In this document: positions 1 to 9,191 of the stretch, one piece after another
Numbering within the stretch: position 1 is the first letter of the stretch
How the letters are laid out: each line of letters starts with the position of its first letter
Source of the DNA: Noviherbaspirillum galbum
GTDB lineage: Bacteria > Pseudomonadota > Gammaproteobacteria > Burkholderiales > Burkholderiaceae_D
Assembly (NCBI RefSeq): GCF_010974945.1
Contig: NZ_JAAIVB010000010.1
Coordinates: 32,570-96,569, forward strand
Direction: 5' to 3'
DNA length: 64,000 bases
Position numbers and translations under genes: made by a program
Notes under the pieces: generated by a model
The model's database searches: none
What the model was told of the DNA's origin: nothing
What the model saw: the letters and a program-made list of their open reading frames with translations, nothing else

Positions 1-360
1 GCCAATCGCGTCTGCGTGTCCACCGCTCTCGAACGCTTGAGGCGAATGGACAAGGTCCGAACCTGCAAACACGGATTCGCCGGACGCCGGATCGGGCACG
101 AGCGGGTCCAGGGGCAAGGGTACATGCGGTGGCGATGCGTGTACGGACGGCGCAGGCTGCAGCGATGCCGGTGCGGCGGCTTGAGGGGAAGGGGTTTCGG
201 GCGGCGCGGCGGATTGCTGCCCGGCGATCTTGTCCGGCGTATGCGCCGATGCCAACAAGCTGCCGGCGCTGGACAACCAGGCCAGGGAGGCCGTCAAGCC
301 GCAGGTGGCGGCAGCGAAAACGCAGCGTCGAACCGTCGTGGAATGTGCTTTGAGCATCAT
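1..360 (-). CDS. Exported proline/alanine-rich protein, cut by the window edge
   Basis: Open frame read on the minus strand from tandem ATG codons at 360-355 to the window edge, 120 codons with no stop. The ATG is preceded by AAGGA about 8 bases upstream. The N-terminus has basic residues (VRR), a hydrophobic stretch and an AxA-like cleavage site near residue 39 (LLASA then H), so export is likely. The rest is rich in Pro, Ala and Ser with no recognisable domain. The C-terminus lies outside the window. I do not recognise the family. Confidence 0.6.
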   Translation of the reverse strand, partial: MMLKAHSTTVRRCVFAAATCGLTASLAWLSSAGSLLASAHTPDKIAGQQSAAPPETPSPQAAAPASLQPAPSVHASPPHVPLPLDPLVPDPASGESVFAGSDLVHSPQAFESGGHADAIG

Positions 361-746
361 GGATTTTCCTTGGGTAAAGCCTTGCGGTAGATCATTCCCT
401 GCAGAACCACATGACGGTTAGCAACTGCTATGCCAAGGGGAAAATTCCTTAATAATCAATGTGACAAATCTCTATGGCAACTTCCCTTGTAAAAAAGGAC
501 GACATGCTCCTCGTCAACATGGTCCTGCAAAGGCAAGGGCAAGTTTTTCTGCCGTCATGGAATTTCTGGGCAAGGAAAAATCGGAGAACAGCGATTCCGA
601 ACGCCATCCTTGAGCAATTCGACGAACGGACATGTCCTAAACGTTGACAATTCAACATGCACACAAGCTGATCGTTGCCGGAAAACGGGAACCGATCATG
701 CCTTGCTGCAACTCAGCAAGCTGTGAAGTTCGAATGGGAGAGACAC
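361..746. other. Intergenic region between divergent genes
   Basis: About 390 bases without a convincing gene. It is more AT-rich than its surroundings, particularly 430-500, and lies between a minus-strand exported protein and a plus-strand membrane protein, so it should hold promoters for both. The longest reading frame (minus, 449-664) has no ribosome binding site and an implausible composition. Confidence 0.4.
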
Positions 747-998
747 GTGAAGAACGTCGACCGTAATCCAGCCCCGGCGGCACGAACGCCCTGGTGGCCT
801 CATGTGCGTCCGGTAATGATGGTCAGCATGGCAGGCGGACTCCTGCTTGGCATGTCGGGTGCGCTCCTCGCCGCGCTGTTCGGCGCGTCCCCGGAAGCAG
901 GAGCGGCAACGGGCGCATTGCTGGGAAGCATGGGAACGGCCCCGGCCAGCATCGGCGCGATGCTGGCGGCGATCGACAGGAAGAAGGGTCGAGGCTGA
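747..998 (+). CDS. Small glycine-rich membrane protein
   Basis: Encodes 83 residues from GTG at 747, chosen because GGGAG sits at 736-740; an upstream TTG at 675 has no such signal. A charged N-terminus is followed by a long run of Gly, Ala, Leu and Met (about residues 25-75) with small-residue spacing like a glycine-zipper membrane segment, ending in DRKKGRG. It probably forms one or two membrane helices with a positive C-terminal tail. No family is recognised and its neighbours give no clue. Confidence 0.5.
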   Translation: MKNVDRNPAPAARTPWWPHVRPVMMVSMAGGLLLGMSGALLAALFGASPEAGAATGALLGSMGTAPASIGAMLAAIDRKKGRG

Positions 999-1036
999 CT
1001 GTCCTGGCCGGGCGCATCAGATTAAATCAAGTCCTC

Positions 1037-1480
1037 TCATCCATGATGGCCCCGCCCCTTGCGCTCCCCGGGCTGGTAATGCACTCGCAGGTATTCGCCC
1101 AGCCAGGCGTGAATGTCCACCGGCATGCGAACGCCATCCGCCTTTTCCCCCGAATCAAACATCCTCGTCCCCTCGACATAACTGACAGAGGCAAGTACCG
1201 GCGCCGGCCGGTCATTCTCTTGGCGCCACATCACGAACACCTTGGGCTCGGGGGCGGCCCAGTTCTCGAAATATCCTTCGTTCTCGTCCGCGAACAGTTC
1301 CAGCTCCAGTCCAGGCAAGAGCATGTAATCCTGCCCACCCTCGCCGCGCCATGCCTTCGGCGCGCTCGATTGGCTGGGATCGCGGACCACGCCGACCGCG
1401 GCCCAATGATCTTGTGCCCATGGGTGGCGCGCAATCCGGCGCTGCATCAGTACTGCAATCGGAAGGTGATCAAGACGCAT
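1037..1480 (-). CDS. DUF3305 family protein of the formate dehydrogenase cluster
   Basis: Encodes 147 residues. It resembles DUF3305 proteins, which are usually found beside periplasmic formate dehydrogenases in beta- and alphaproteobacteria and have no established function. Visible features are RHPWAQDHW near the start, LPGLELELFADENEGYF in the middle and HAWLGEYLRVHYQP near the end. It has no signal peptide, so it is probably cytoplasmic. It is the last gene of the formate dehydrogenase operon, 21 bases after the preceding lipoprotein gene. A role in maturation or regulation is inferred from position only. Confidence 0.75.
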   Translation of the reverse strand: MRLDHLPIAVLMQRRIARHPWAQDHWAAVGVVRDPSQSSAPKAWRGEGGQDYMLLPGLELELFADENEGYFENWAAPEPKVFVMWRQENDRPAPVLASVSYVEGTRMFDSGEKADGVRMPVDIHAWLGEYLRVHYQPGERKGRGHHG

Positions 1481-1501
1481 TCGGATTCCGTGACGACTCG
1501 C

Positions 1502-2293
1502 TTACTTCTTCGCGGGCTGCTCTGGCGCGCGGATGGAAACCGGATTGTCCGGCTTGGCGTCCGGGCTGGGCGGAGCGGTGCCAGATTTCTCGCTCTTCAC
1601 CGGCGGCGTGGGTGCCCCTTGGCCAGTCTTTTCCTGTCCAGCCTTGCCGGGTGGGGAAGCGGACTCTGAAATGCCTTTCACCGGCGCCACGGCCACCGGC
1701 GGATGCGTCTGCCAGCCCTTGGCCTTGGCCTGTTCGCGCCAGTGGGCGGCCACCTGCTCCATGGACTCCGCGAGCTTCTGCTTTTCCAGTTCGGCCTGTG
1801 CGTCGGCCTTTGCCTTGGCGGCCGCCGGGTCGGGGGGCTGCGCTCCCGACGCGGACTTGGGATTCGCGCCCTGGTCCGAGGACTGGTTCTTCAAGGCCGC
1901 GCCGGCAGGGGTCGTGCCTCCCAGCGCCGTGCCGCCAGTATTGCCTTCGTTCCCCTGGGGGATGCCCGGCGTGCCGGCGGGCATGCTGGATGGCGTTGCG
2001 TTCGCCGCGGCCGGCACATTGCCAGAAGGGGCGGGTGCCGAGGATGCCGCAGGTGATGGAGGCGCAGAAGGTGCAGAAGGTGCAGAAGTTGCAGAAGTTG
2101 CGGAGGGTACGGCAGCCTGAGCGCGCGCAAGCACTTCACCGCTCGTGCCGCCGCCGGCCGTGACCTGCCCCGGGAACGAGGTCTTGCGGACATTGGCCGC
2201 CGCGCCCTCGGTTCCGTCGTGCTGGCATGCGGCGCAGAACACCAGCAGGCAAAGCGCCGGGACACGGTGAACGAATCCGTTAGGTGGACGCAT
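1502..2293 (-). CDS. Low-complexity lipoprotein of the fdh operon
   Basis: Encodes 263 residues. The start at 2293 has GGAGG seven bases upstream and lies two bases after the stop of the cytochrome b gene. The N-terminus is a lipoprotein signal (LLVFCAAC, lipidated Cys23). After it come a conserved-looking TAGGGTSGEVLA segment and then about 180 residues of Ala, Pro, Ser and Gly linker, broken by a charged helical stretch (AKAKADAQAELEKQK) and a WREQAKAKGW segment. The tight packing suggests expression with formate dehydrogenase. It may be an envelope accessory protein; I do not know its biochemical role. Confidence 0.65.
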   Translation of the reverse strand: MRPPNGFVHRVPALCLLVFCAACQHDGTEGAAANVRKTSFPGQVTAGGGTSGEVLARAQAAVPSATSATSAPSAPSAPPSPAASSAPAPSGNVPAAANATPSSMPAGTPGIPQGNEGNTGGTALGGTTPAGAALKNQSSDQGANPKSASGAQPPDPAAAKAKADAQAELEKQKLAESMEQVAAHWREQAKAKGWQTHPPVAVAPVKGISESASPPGKAGQEKTGQGAPTPPVKSEKSGTAPPSPDAKPDNPVSIRAPEQPAKK

Positions 2294-2294
2294 G

Positions 2295-3440
2295 TCAGAT
2301 CCTCCGCGCATCGGCAGGCGGCATCGGCGGCACGTCGGGATGGCTTCCCATCACGTCGTGGTACCAGAGTTCATGGTGCGCGCGGGCCCAGTTTTCGTCG
2401 ACCGTTCCGTAGCGCATCGCGTCGTAGGCGCCGGGCGTGCCCCAGGTGCCGATGTAGATGTGTCCCATCGCCGCGGCCATGTACATGGTGCCGGCGAGGA
2501 GGTGCAGGTAGTCGGCGATCTGCAGCAGGTAACGCGTCAGGCCGATGCCGTTGCCAAGGTCGCGCAGATAAGGAAAGTCCATCATCAATCCGGTGACAGA
2601 CATCAGCAGGCCGAGCAGCACGACGCCTCCCCAGAACCATACCTTCTCGCCGGCGTTGAAGAATCCGGCTGGCACGTGCTGGTGCGACGCCAGGCCGCCG
2701 CCGCGCTTGACCCATTCCCAATCGATGCGATGGAAGACATTGCGCCGCAGGAAGGTCAGGAACATCGCGATCGAACAGACGATGAAGAGCGGGCCGACGA
2801 AGTTATGCAGGTACTTTGCGATGATGGCGACCCAGGAAAACGCGCCATGTCCCATCCAGCTCATCAGTATCTTCTTGCCGAACAGGATGACGATGCCGGA
2901 CAGCGCGAGCGCAATGAAGGTAATTGCCGTGGTCCAGTGAACCAGTCGTTCCCATGCGGTGAAGCGGGTGATGCGGCGCCCGGATTCGCCCTGCTCGACG
3001 CGAGCCGGACCGACCGCCTGGTAGAAGCCGAAGATCAGGAAGGGCACGACGAGCAGCACGATGCCGGCGAAGGTGGAGAACGCACCATTGCGCAGGTTGC
3101 GCCAGGTATTCCCGCCGCGCTGGAGAATGACATCCTGTTCCGGCATGAGGCCCGGTGAGATGAGGTAGTGCCGGTCGAAATGCTGGCGCCCGGAGGCGGA
3201 GGAGTTGAAGCCCGGCTCGGGTTGGTCCTTCTCGGATTGCAGGATAGTCTGCTCTTCCGCGTATGCCGGCTTGGCCGATTCGTTGGGAACCGCCGCGCCG
3301 GCCGGGCGCGCAAGGCAGGCTAGGGCAACGGCGAGCCATATGGCGGCGAACAGGTGCAGCCAGCCGGGAATGGCGGCCGGGCTTGATGCTGCGGCCTTGG
3401 CGCCAAACTTAGCGCTGGGCTTTCTTGTCAGGCAAGACAT
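2295..3440 (-). CDS. fdhC: Formate dehydrogenase gamma subunit (cytochrome b)
   Basis: Encodes 381 residues. The start at 3440 is preceded by GGGGGAGAG, which favours it over the longer reading to 3551. This is the membrane cytochrome b of the FdnI/FdoI type that takes electrons from the iron-sulfur subunit and passes them to quinone. An N-terminal signal segment (about 27-50) precedes a periplasmic stretch, then about four to five membrane helices (about 122-140, 170-187, 203-230, 268-285, 310-330). His residues at 169, 212 and 313 are candidate haem ligands. It overlaps the upstream lipoprotein gene by 32 bases. Confidence 0.88.
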   Translation of the reverse strand: MSCLTRKPSAKFGAKAAASSPAAIPGWLHLFAAIWLAVALACLARPAGAAVPNESAKPAYAEEQTILQSEKDQPEPGFNSSASGRQHFDRHYLISPGLMPEQDVILQRGGNTWRNLRNGAFSTFAGIVLLVVPFLIFGFYQAVGPARVEQGESGRRITRFTAWERLVHWTTAITFIALALSGIVILFGKKILMSWMGHGAFSWVAIIAKYLHNFVGPLFIVCSIAMFLTFLRRNVFHRIDWEWVKRGGGLASHQHVPAGFFNAGEKVWFWGGVVLLGLLMSVTGLMMDFPYLRDLGNGIGLTRYLLQIADYLHLLAGTMYMAAAMGHIYIGTWGTPGAYDAMRYGTVDENWARAHHELWYHDVMGSHPDVPPMPPADARRI

Positions 3441-3708
3441 CGACTCTCTCCCCCGCGTCACGCGTGCGATTGTATTCATCCTGGTGCATGTTGCGATTGA
3501 TGATCGCCGCATGCCAGGCCAGCTTGTCGTTGTGGAAAAGGCGCGCTTCATGCTGGTCGTCGGGCTTGCCGTCGTACTTGCCGTCGCGCCAGACCGGATG
3601 CTGCTGGACCTCCAGGCAGCCGCCTAGCAGGCACAATGCCGGCGCGAGGAACAGGATGCGCAAGCCCCGCGAGCCCGCAAGAACATGGCGGACGGTAAGG
3701 AACGTCAT
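3409..3708 (-). CDS. Small lipoprotein inside the fdh operon
   Basis: Encodes 99 residues starting at 3708, where its ATG overlaps the stop of fdhB (ATGA). The signal sequence ends in LLGGC, giving lipidated Cys31 and an outer- or inner-membrane lipoprotein. The mature part is short and charged, with HPVWRDGKYDGKPDD and AIINRNMHQDEYNRT. It sits between the iron-sulfur and cytochrome b genes, which suggests a link with the enzyme complex at the periplasmic face. No known domain is recognised. Confidence 0.7.
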   Translation of the reverse strand: MTFLTVRHVLAGSRGLRILFLAPALCLLGGCLEVQQHPVWRDGKYDGKPDDQHEARLFHNDKLAWHAAIINRNMHQDEYNRTRDAGERVDVLPDKKAQR

Positions 3709-4385
3709 GTCGGCAGCTCCCTCGGATTGTTCTGGTACGCTCCCGGCATCTGGTTCACCCGCGGGCCGTCGCCCTTGTTCTCGATGGGCTTGCCGTTCCT
3801 TGGTTTGTAGGCGATGTCCCAGCCCCAAAGTTCGGGGCCGTAGCCGCGCGTCTCGACGCGGCGTTCATAGATGGTGGCGATGGCATTGGCGTCGCCGCCA
3901 AGCAGTGCCTTGGTGCCGCATTGTTCCGCGCACACCGGCAGCTTGCCTTCAGCGATGCGGTTGCGGCCGTATTTCTTGAACTCCGCCTCGCTGGTGTCTG
4001 GTTCGGGGCCGCCGGCGCAGAAGGTGCATTTGTCCATCTTGCCGCGATGATTGAAGGCGCCGCTCTGCGGAAACTGCGGCGCGCCGAAGGGGCAGGCGAC
4101 GGAGCAGTAGCCGCAGCCGATGCATAGGTCCTTGTCATGCAGCACGATGCCGTCTTCCGTGTGGTAGAAGCAGTCCACCGGGCACACCGCCATGCAGGGC
4201 GCGTCGGTGCAGTGCATGCAGGCCACGGACATGTAGTGCTCGCCCGGCGCCCCATCGCCTATCGTGACCACCCTCCGTCGGTTGACCCCCCATGGCAGCT
4301 CATGTTCGTTCTTGCAGGCCGTGACGCAGCCGTTGCAGTCGATGCAGCGCTCGGTGTCACAGATGAATTTCATTCGCGCGGACAT
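3705..4385 (-). CDS. fdhB: Formate dehydrogenase beta subunit (4x[4Fe-4S])
   Basis: Encodes 226 residues; AGGAG six bases upstream supports the start. It carries four ferredoxin-type cysteine clusters: CIDCNGC near the N-terminus, CMHCTDAPC, CIGCGYCSVAC, and a last set using CTFC and CAEQC. It moves electrons from the catalytic subunit to the cytochrome b. Unlike E. coli FdnH it has no obvious C-terminal membrane anchor, as in the soluble-type FdhB of other betaproteobacteria. It should travel to the periplasm attached to Tat-exported FdhA. Confidence 0.9.
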   Translation of the reverse strand: MSARMKFICDTERCIDCNGCVTACKNEHELPWGVNRRRVVTIGDGAPGEHYMSVACMHCTDAPCMAVCPVDCFYHTEDGIVLHDKDLCIGCGYCSVACPFGAPQFPQSGAFNHRGKMDKCTFCAGGPEPDTSEAEFKKYGRNRIAEGKLPVCAEQCGTKALLGGDANAIATIYERRVETRGYGPELWGWDIAYKPRNGKPIENKGDGPRVNQMPGAYQNNPRELPT

Positions 4386-4406
4386 GGGATCTCCTGTTCT
4401 GCCTGC

Positions 4407-7196
4407 TCAAGCCCTGACCACCCGGCACAGGGACACCTTGGTCTCCTGCATCATCGTCACCGCGTCGTAGCCATAGGTCCAGCCGGTGTTGACGGCTTCT
4501 CCGCGAACCAGCGGCGCGGTCCCTTCCGGATACTGGTGAACGAGGTCCTCGCCCATCCACCATCCGCCGAAGTGGAACGGCATCCATACCAGGCCCTCGG
4601 GCACGCGCGGCGTGACCATGGCATGCACCTTCAGGCGCGCGCCGTTCGGCGTCTCGACCCAGACGAACTGGCCTTTCGCGATTCCCATGCGGCGCGCATC
4701 GACCGGGCTGATCTCGACGAACATCGCCTGCTGCAGTTCGGCAAGCCAGGGATTGGAGCGCGTCTCGTCTCCTCCGCCTTCATACTCGACCAGCCGGCCG
4801 GACGTCATGATCAGCGGGAAGTCCTTGGAAAAGTCCACCTGCTGCACGGACTTGTAAAGCGTGGGCAGGCGCCAGAACGCCTTCTTGTTGTCGAAGGTCG
4901 GATATTGCGCCACTAGGTCGCGGCGGGGCGACATGATGGGCTCGCGGTGCACCGGCACCGGGTCCGGGAAATTCCAGACGTGGCAGCGCGCCCGTGCATT
5001 GCCGTAGGGGGCGCAGCCATGCTGGATCACGACGCGGATGATGCCGCCCGAGAGGTCGGTCTTCCAGTTCTTGCCTTCCGCCTGCGCCTGCTCTTCCGGC
5101 GTCAGGTCGTTCCACCAGCCGAGCCGCTTGAGGAAGACGTGATCGAACTCCGGATAGCCGACGTCCAGTTGGCTGCCCTTGTTGGTCGAGCCATCGCCGG
5201 CCAGCAACGATTTACCATCGTGCTCCACGCCCCAGTTGGCGCGGAAGGGCAGGCCGCCTTCCATTACCGGCTTGGAGAGGTCGTAGAGAATCGGCGTGCC
5301 GGGATGCTTGAGTTCGGGCGCGCCCCAGCAAGGCCATGGCAAGCCGTAGTAATCCCCCTTGCAGGGACCGGACTCCGCCCGCAGCGTGGTCGGGTCGAAG
5401 GTGTGCTTGTTCAGCATGTGCAGCTTCAGGCGTTCCGGCGAGCAGCCGGTGTAGCCGATGGTCCAGCAGGAACGGTTGATCTCCCGGAGAATGTCCTCGA
5501 TCACCGGCTCGTTGTTCGCCACCTTGATGTTCTTGCAGAGCTGATCCGCGAAGCCGAATTTCTTCGCGAAGAGATACATGATTTCATGATCCGTCTTGCA
5601 CTCGAACAGCGGCTGGATAACCCGCTCGCGCCACTGGATGCTGCGGTTGGACGCGGTGCACGAACCCTGGGTCTCGAATTGCGTCGCCGCCGGCAGCAGG
5701 TACACGCCATCCTTGCGCCCGTGCATTGCGGCGGTCATCGAGGGATAGGGATCGATCACGACCAGCATGTCCAGCTTCTGCATGGCCGCCTTCATGTCGG
5801 GCAGGCGCGTCTGGCTGTTGGGAGCATGGCCCCAGTACACCACCGCGCGCAACGGGCTAGGCTGGTCGATGAATTCCTTTTGCTCGAGCACGCCGTCGAA
5901 CCACCGCGAGACCGTCATGCCGGGCTTTTCCATCAATGCCTTGGACGCGAAGCGGGACAGCAGCCATTGGTAATCCACGCCCCAGACGGTCGCGAAGTGC
6001 TTCCATGCTCCCTCCGCGATGCCATAGTAGCCAGGCAGTGAATCCGGATTCGGGCCGACGTCGGTCGCGCCCTGCACGTTGTCGTGACCGCGGTAAATGT
6101 TCGCGCCGCCGCCTGCAATGCCGATGTTGCCGAGCACCAGTTGAAGGATGGACAGCGCGCGCACGTTGGCGGTGCCGACATGGTGCTGGGTGATGCCCAT
6201 GCACCAGACTACCGAGGACGGGCGGTTGGTCGCCAGCATCTCGGCCGCCTTGAAGACCGCCGATTCCGGCACGCCGGTGACATCGGCCACCTTGTCGGGC
6301 GTCCATTTCGCGACCTCCTTGCGGACCTCGTCGAGGCCGTAGGTGCGCTGCGCGATGTATTCCTTGTCCTCCCAGCCATTCTGGAAGATGTGCCACAACA
6401 TTCCCCACACGAAGGCGATGTCGGTGCCGGGGCGGATGCGCACGTAATGGTGGGCGAAGCGCGCGGTGCGGGTGAAGCGGGGATCGACCACGATCATCTT
6501 CGCGCCCAGTTCCTTGGCATGCAGGAAGTGCAGCATCGAGATTGGGTGCGCTTCCGCCGGATTCGACCCGATGAACAATACCGCCTTGCTGTGGTGCAGG
6601 TCGTTGAAGGAATTGGTCATCGCGCCATAGCCGTAGGTCTGGGCGACGCCCGCTACCGTGGTCGAATGGCAGATGCGGGCCTGGTGGTCGCAATTGTTAG
6701 AGCCCCACATCGAAACGAACTTGCGCAGCAGGTAGGATTGCTCGTTGTTATGCTTGCTGGAGCCGATCCAGAAGACGGCATCCTGTCCCGACTTTTCTCG
6801 GATCTCCAGCAGCTTGCCGCCCACTTCGGCGATGGCCTGGTCCCAGGAGATGCGCTGGTACTTGCCATCGACCAGCTTCATCGGATAACGCAGGCGGTTT
6901 TCGCCATGGCCATGCTCGCGCACGGAGGCGCCCTTGGCGCAATGGGCGCCGAGATTGATCGGGGAGTCGAATGCCGTGTCCTGCCGAATCCAGACGCCGT
7001 TCTTCACAACCGCTTCCACCGAGCAGCCGACGGAGCAGTGGCTGCAGACGGTGTGCTTGACCTCCACCTTGCCGTCGGGAGGAACGTTGACTTCGATGGC
7101 CTCGGCGGGAGAGATCGCCTGCATGGGAAGGCGGCTGGCTGCCAGGCCCGCACCGCCGATGATGCCGGCGCGCAGCAGGAAGGAACGCCGGTTCAT
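4407..7196 (-). CDS. fdhA: Formate dehydrogenase catalytic subunit, Mo/W-bisPGD, Cys type
   Basis: Encodes 929 residues. The ATG at 7196 follows GAAGGA and begins a twin-arginine signal (NRRSFLLRAG), so the protein is exported folded by Tat. The N-terminal [4Fe-4S] site uses Cys51, 54, 58 and 86. The active-site segment reads DHQARICHSTTV with Cys176 where FdnG has selenocysteine, so no Sec insertion is needed. The middle and C-terminal parts match the molybdopterin oxidoreductase and dinucleotide-binding domains. It oxidises formate to CO2 in the periplasm. FdhB follows 22 bases downstream. Confidence 0.93.
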   Translation of the reverse strand: MNRRSFLLRAGIIGGAGLAASRLPMQAISPAEAIEVNVPPDGKVEVKHTVCSHCSVGCSVEAVVKNGVWIRQDTAFDSPINLGAHCAKGASVREHGHGENRLRYPMKLVDGKYQRISWDQAIAEVGGKLLEIREKSGQDAVFWIGSSKHNNEQSYLLRKFVSMWGSNNCDHQARICHSTTVAGVAQTYGYGAMTNSFNDLHHSKAVLFIGSNPAEAHPISMLHFLHAKELGAKMIVVDPRFTRTARFAHHYVRIRPGTDIAFVWGMLWHIFQNGWEDKEYIAQRTYGLDEVRKEVAKWTPDKVADVTGVPESAVFKAAEMLATNRPSSVVWCMGITQHHVGTANVRALSILQLVLGNIGIAGGGANIYRGHDNVQGATDVGPNPDSLPGYYGIAEGAWKHFATVWGVDYQWLLSRFASKALMEKPGMTVSRWFDGVLEQKEFIDQPSPLRAVVYWGHAPNSQTRLPDMKAAMQKLDMLVVIDPYPSMTAAMHGRKDGVYLLPAATQFETQGSCTASNRSIQWRERVIQPLFECKTDHEIMYLFAKKFGFADQLCKNIKVANNEPVIEDILREINRSCWTIGYTGCSPERLKLHMLNKHTFDPTTLRAESGPCKGDYYGLPWPCWGAPELKHPGTPILYDLSKPVMEGGLPFRANWGVEHDGKSLLAGDGSTNKGSQLDVGYPEFDHVFLKRLGWWNDLTPEEQAQAEGKNWKTDLSGGIIRVVIQHGCAPYGNARARCHVWNFPDPVPVHREPIMSPRRDLVAQYPTFDNKKAFWRLPTLYKSVQQVDFSKDFPLIMTSGRLVEYEGGGDETRSNPWLAELQQAMFVEISPVDARRMGIAKGQFVWVETPNGARLKVHAMVTPRVPEGLVWMPFHFGGWWMGEDLVHQYPEGTAPLVRGEAVNTGWTYGYDAVTMMQETKVSLCRVVRA

Positions 7197-7327
7197 GGTG
7201 TTTCCTTCGGCGCATGCGCCGCCATGATGAGCGAAACGATTGCCGCCGTTTTGCCTTGCGGCCGGATTACCACGTTTGCGCAGCAAGGTCACTTGATTCT
7301 CCTTTCGAGCAGGCCGACAGGCCGCTG

Positions 7328-7537
7328 CTACATCAATGACGCCAATCGGTAGTACGTGCGGATATGCTCGGTCTCGTGATATCCGCTTTGCGGTTCTTCC
7401 GCTTCGGAAGCGGACGGCAGCGGCGCAGCCGGCCGGACCTGGCGCATGTCGGCCGCGAGGACGGCCGCGGGCGTGAGCGCCGCACCAAGCAGCAGGCTGC
7501 GCCGGCGTTGGCGGAAGACGGAAAGAGTCGCGTTCAT
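7328..7537 (-). CDS. Formate dehydrogenase region Tat-target peptide
   Basis: Encodes 69 residues with AAGGA upstream. The N-terminus has a twin-arginine-like signal (RQRRRSLLLGAALTPAAVLA) and the short remainder ends in a conserved-looking YHETEHIRTYYRLA. This matches the small 'formate dehydrogenase region TAT target' family found next to Tat-dependent formate dehydrogenases. Its function is unknown. It lies between the TorD-type chaperone gene and fdhA in the same operon. Confidence 0.8.
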   Translation of the reverse strand: MNATLSVFRQRRRSLLLGAALTPAAVLAADMRQVRPAAPLPSASEAEEPQSGYHETEHIRTYYRLASLM

Positions 7538-7550
7538 GGATGTTTATCCT

Positions 7551-8234
7551 TCAGGTCAGGGAAACGGCATCGTCCCGGGCAAGCACCGTGTCTTCGAAGG
7601 CGAATGCCTCCGCCTCGACATCGAAGAACAGGTCTGCCACGTCGGCGACGACGCGGTAGAAGTTCGCCGGTCCGGCGTTCCGGATATCGGCAAGGCAGCG
7701 TTTCGTCCAGGGCGCGATATGCCGCTCGAAGAATGCCATTTGCAAGGATAGTGGCTGCGGCGGAAACGGCGGCGCGCCGATGATCAGCACGCGCATGGTT
7801 TCGCACAGCAGACCGAGGTGATCTTCGGACTCCGAGGTGCCTGTCCTACGTGCAAGGCCCAGTCCGGACAAGTCCTCGCGCAAGGTCACCAGCGGGAAGT
7901 CCATCATGAAACCGCACAGGTACAAGGACCCGTAAGGATTCAGCAGCGGCGTGCCGGTGCCGACGAACAGCGCATCGAATTCCTCCCTCGCAGCCCGCGC
8001 GTCGCAGGCAAGCGCGGCCGCCGACAAGGTATTCATTGCCACGGCCAGCACGCCGCTGTCCAGCGGCAGTTCCGCGTCATGGCTTTGCGCCAGCGCATCG
8101 AGCAGGGAAGGGGAAGGAGGGGCCAGGAAAAGATGGGAAAGCAAGGCATACCAGTCCGCCCGCGCCGCGTCCACTTCGGAAACGTCAGGCCGGAAGGAAG
8201 CGCGCTGCATGACACGCAAAGGGTCGCGGTCCAT
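7551..8234 (-). CDS. TorD/DmsD-family maturation chaperone
   Basis: Encodes 227 residues, all-helical in character, with the family pattern of an N-terminal RADWYALLSHLFLAPPS helix, a central EFDALFVGTGTPLLNPYGSLYL segment and ERHIAPWTKRCLADI near the C-terminus. TorD-family proteins bind Tat signal peptides and hold molybdoenzymes until the cofactor is inserted. As first gene of the operon, ahead of the Tat-target peptide and FdhA, it is most likely the dedicated chaperone for FdhA. The start could instead be ATG 8210; neither has a clear ribosome binding site. Confidence 0.85.
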   Translation of the reverse strand: MDRDPLRVMQRASFRPDVSEVDAARADWYALLSHLFLAPPSPSLLDALAQSHDAELPLDSGVLAVAMNTLSAAALACDARAAREEFDALFVGTGTPLLNPYGSLYLCGFMMDFPLVTLREDLSGLGLARRTGTSESEDHLGLLCETMRVLIIGAPPFPPQPLSLQMAFFERHIAPWTKRCLADIRNAGPANFYRVVADVADLFFDVEAEAFAFEDTVLARDDAVSLT

Positions 8235-8367
8235 TCAGGGGAATGAGATACCATGTTGGCAAGATGATTTTTGGATGAGCGCCCAGACGCTTGGTTCCTT
8301 GATTTCCCCTCACTGGCGCGGTTTTTGCGCTGGATCTTTCATCACCTGATGGCTCAGGAAGGATTCC

Positions 8368-9177
8368 ATGAACAACGGTTTCAAAGAGGCCTTGCGAAAC
8401 GGCAAGGCACAGATCGGGTTGTGGCTGTCGCTGGCGTCGCCCTATACCGCCGAGGTATGCGCCACTGCGGGCTTCGACTGGCTTCTGGTCGATGGCGAAC
8501 ACGCTCCCAACGACGTGCCGCGCATCCTGGCGCAACTGCAGGCGCTCGCTGCCTATCCCTCCCATCACGTCGTGCGCGCCGTCGATGGCAATCCCGCCCT
8601 GATCAAGCAGCTGCTGGACATCGGCGCCCAAACGCTGCTCATTCCCATGGTGGATACCGCCGAGCAGGCAAGGCGCCTGGTGCATGCCACCCGATACGCG
8701 CCGGAAGGCAGCCGCGGCGAAGGCGCTGCCGTCGGACGCGCTTCGCTGTGGGGTCTGCGCAGGGGGTACGTCGATCATGCCAACGACAACGTCTGCCTGC
8801 TGGTGCAGGCCGAGTCGCGCACGGCATTGCAGAACCTGGAAGAGATTTGCGCGGTGGACGGGGTGGACGGGGTGTTCATCGGGCCGGCTGATCTGTCGGC
8901 GTCATTAGGCCATCGCGGCCAGCCCGGGCATCCGGAAGTCCAGGCCGCCATCGACGACGCGGTAGCGAGGATCGTGCGTACGGGCAAGGCGGCGGGTATC
9001 CTCACCAGCGACCCGCTGCAAGCGAGGCGTTACCTCGACATGGGTTGCCTGTTCGTGGCGACGGGAGTGGATGTCAGCCTGCTTGCCAGGGCCGCGCGTG
9101 AACTGATGCGCGGCTTCCGCGCGGGTGCGGACGCCGAGGCCGCCTTGCCGCGGCAGGACGGCGGAAGCGTTTACTGA
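8368..9177 (+). CDS. hpaI: HpcH/HpaI family class II aldolase
   Basis: Encodes 269 residues; AGGAAGGA precedes the ATG. It matches 4-hydroxy-2-oxoheptanedioate aldolase, a metal-dependent enzyme that cleaves a 2-oxo-acid to pyruvate and an aldehyde, classically at the end of homoprotocatechuate breakdown. Visible motifs are VDGEHAPND (His45, catalytic), LLVQAES (metal-binding Glu) and [17 protein letters not shown] (metal-binding Asp). No other homoprotocatechuate genes lie nearby, so the true substrate may be another 2-oxo-3-hydroxy acid. It diverges from the formate dehydrogenase operon. Confidence 0.87.
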   Translation: MNNGFKEALRNGKAQIGLWLSLASPYTAEVCATAGFDWLLVDGEHAPNDVPRILAQLQALAAYPSHHVVRAVDGNPALIKQLLDIGAQTLLIPMVDTAEQARRLVHATRYAPEGSRGEGAAVGRASLWGLRRGYVDHANDNVCLLVQAESRTALQNLEEICAVDGVDGVFIGPADLSASLGHRGQPGHPEVQAAIDDAVARIVRTGKAAGILTSDPLQARRYLDMGCLFVATGVDVSLLARAARELMRGFRAGADAEAALPRQDGGSVY

Positions 9178-9191
9178 GGAACGCCGATTGG

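Noticed and set aside
449..664. 71-codon minus frame
   Set aside because: No ribosome binding site, Cys-rich random-looking sequence.
6670..6680. Selenocysteine site in FdhA
   Set aside because: The active-site codon reads as Cys (TGC in ATCTGCCAT), so neither UGA nor a SECIS element is needed.
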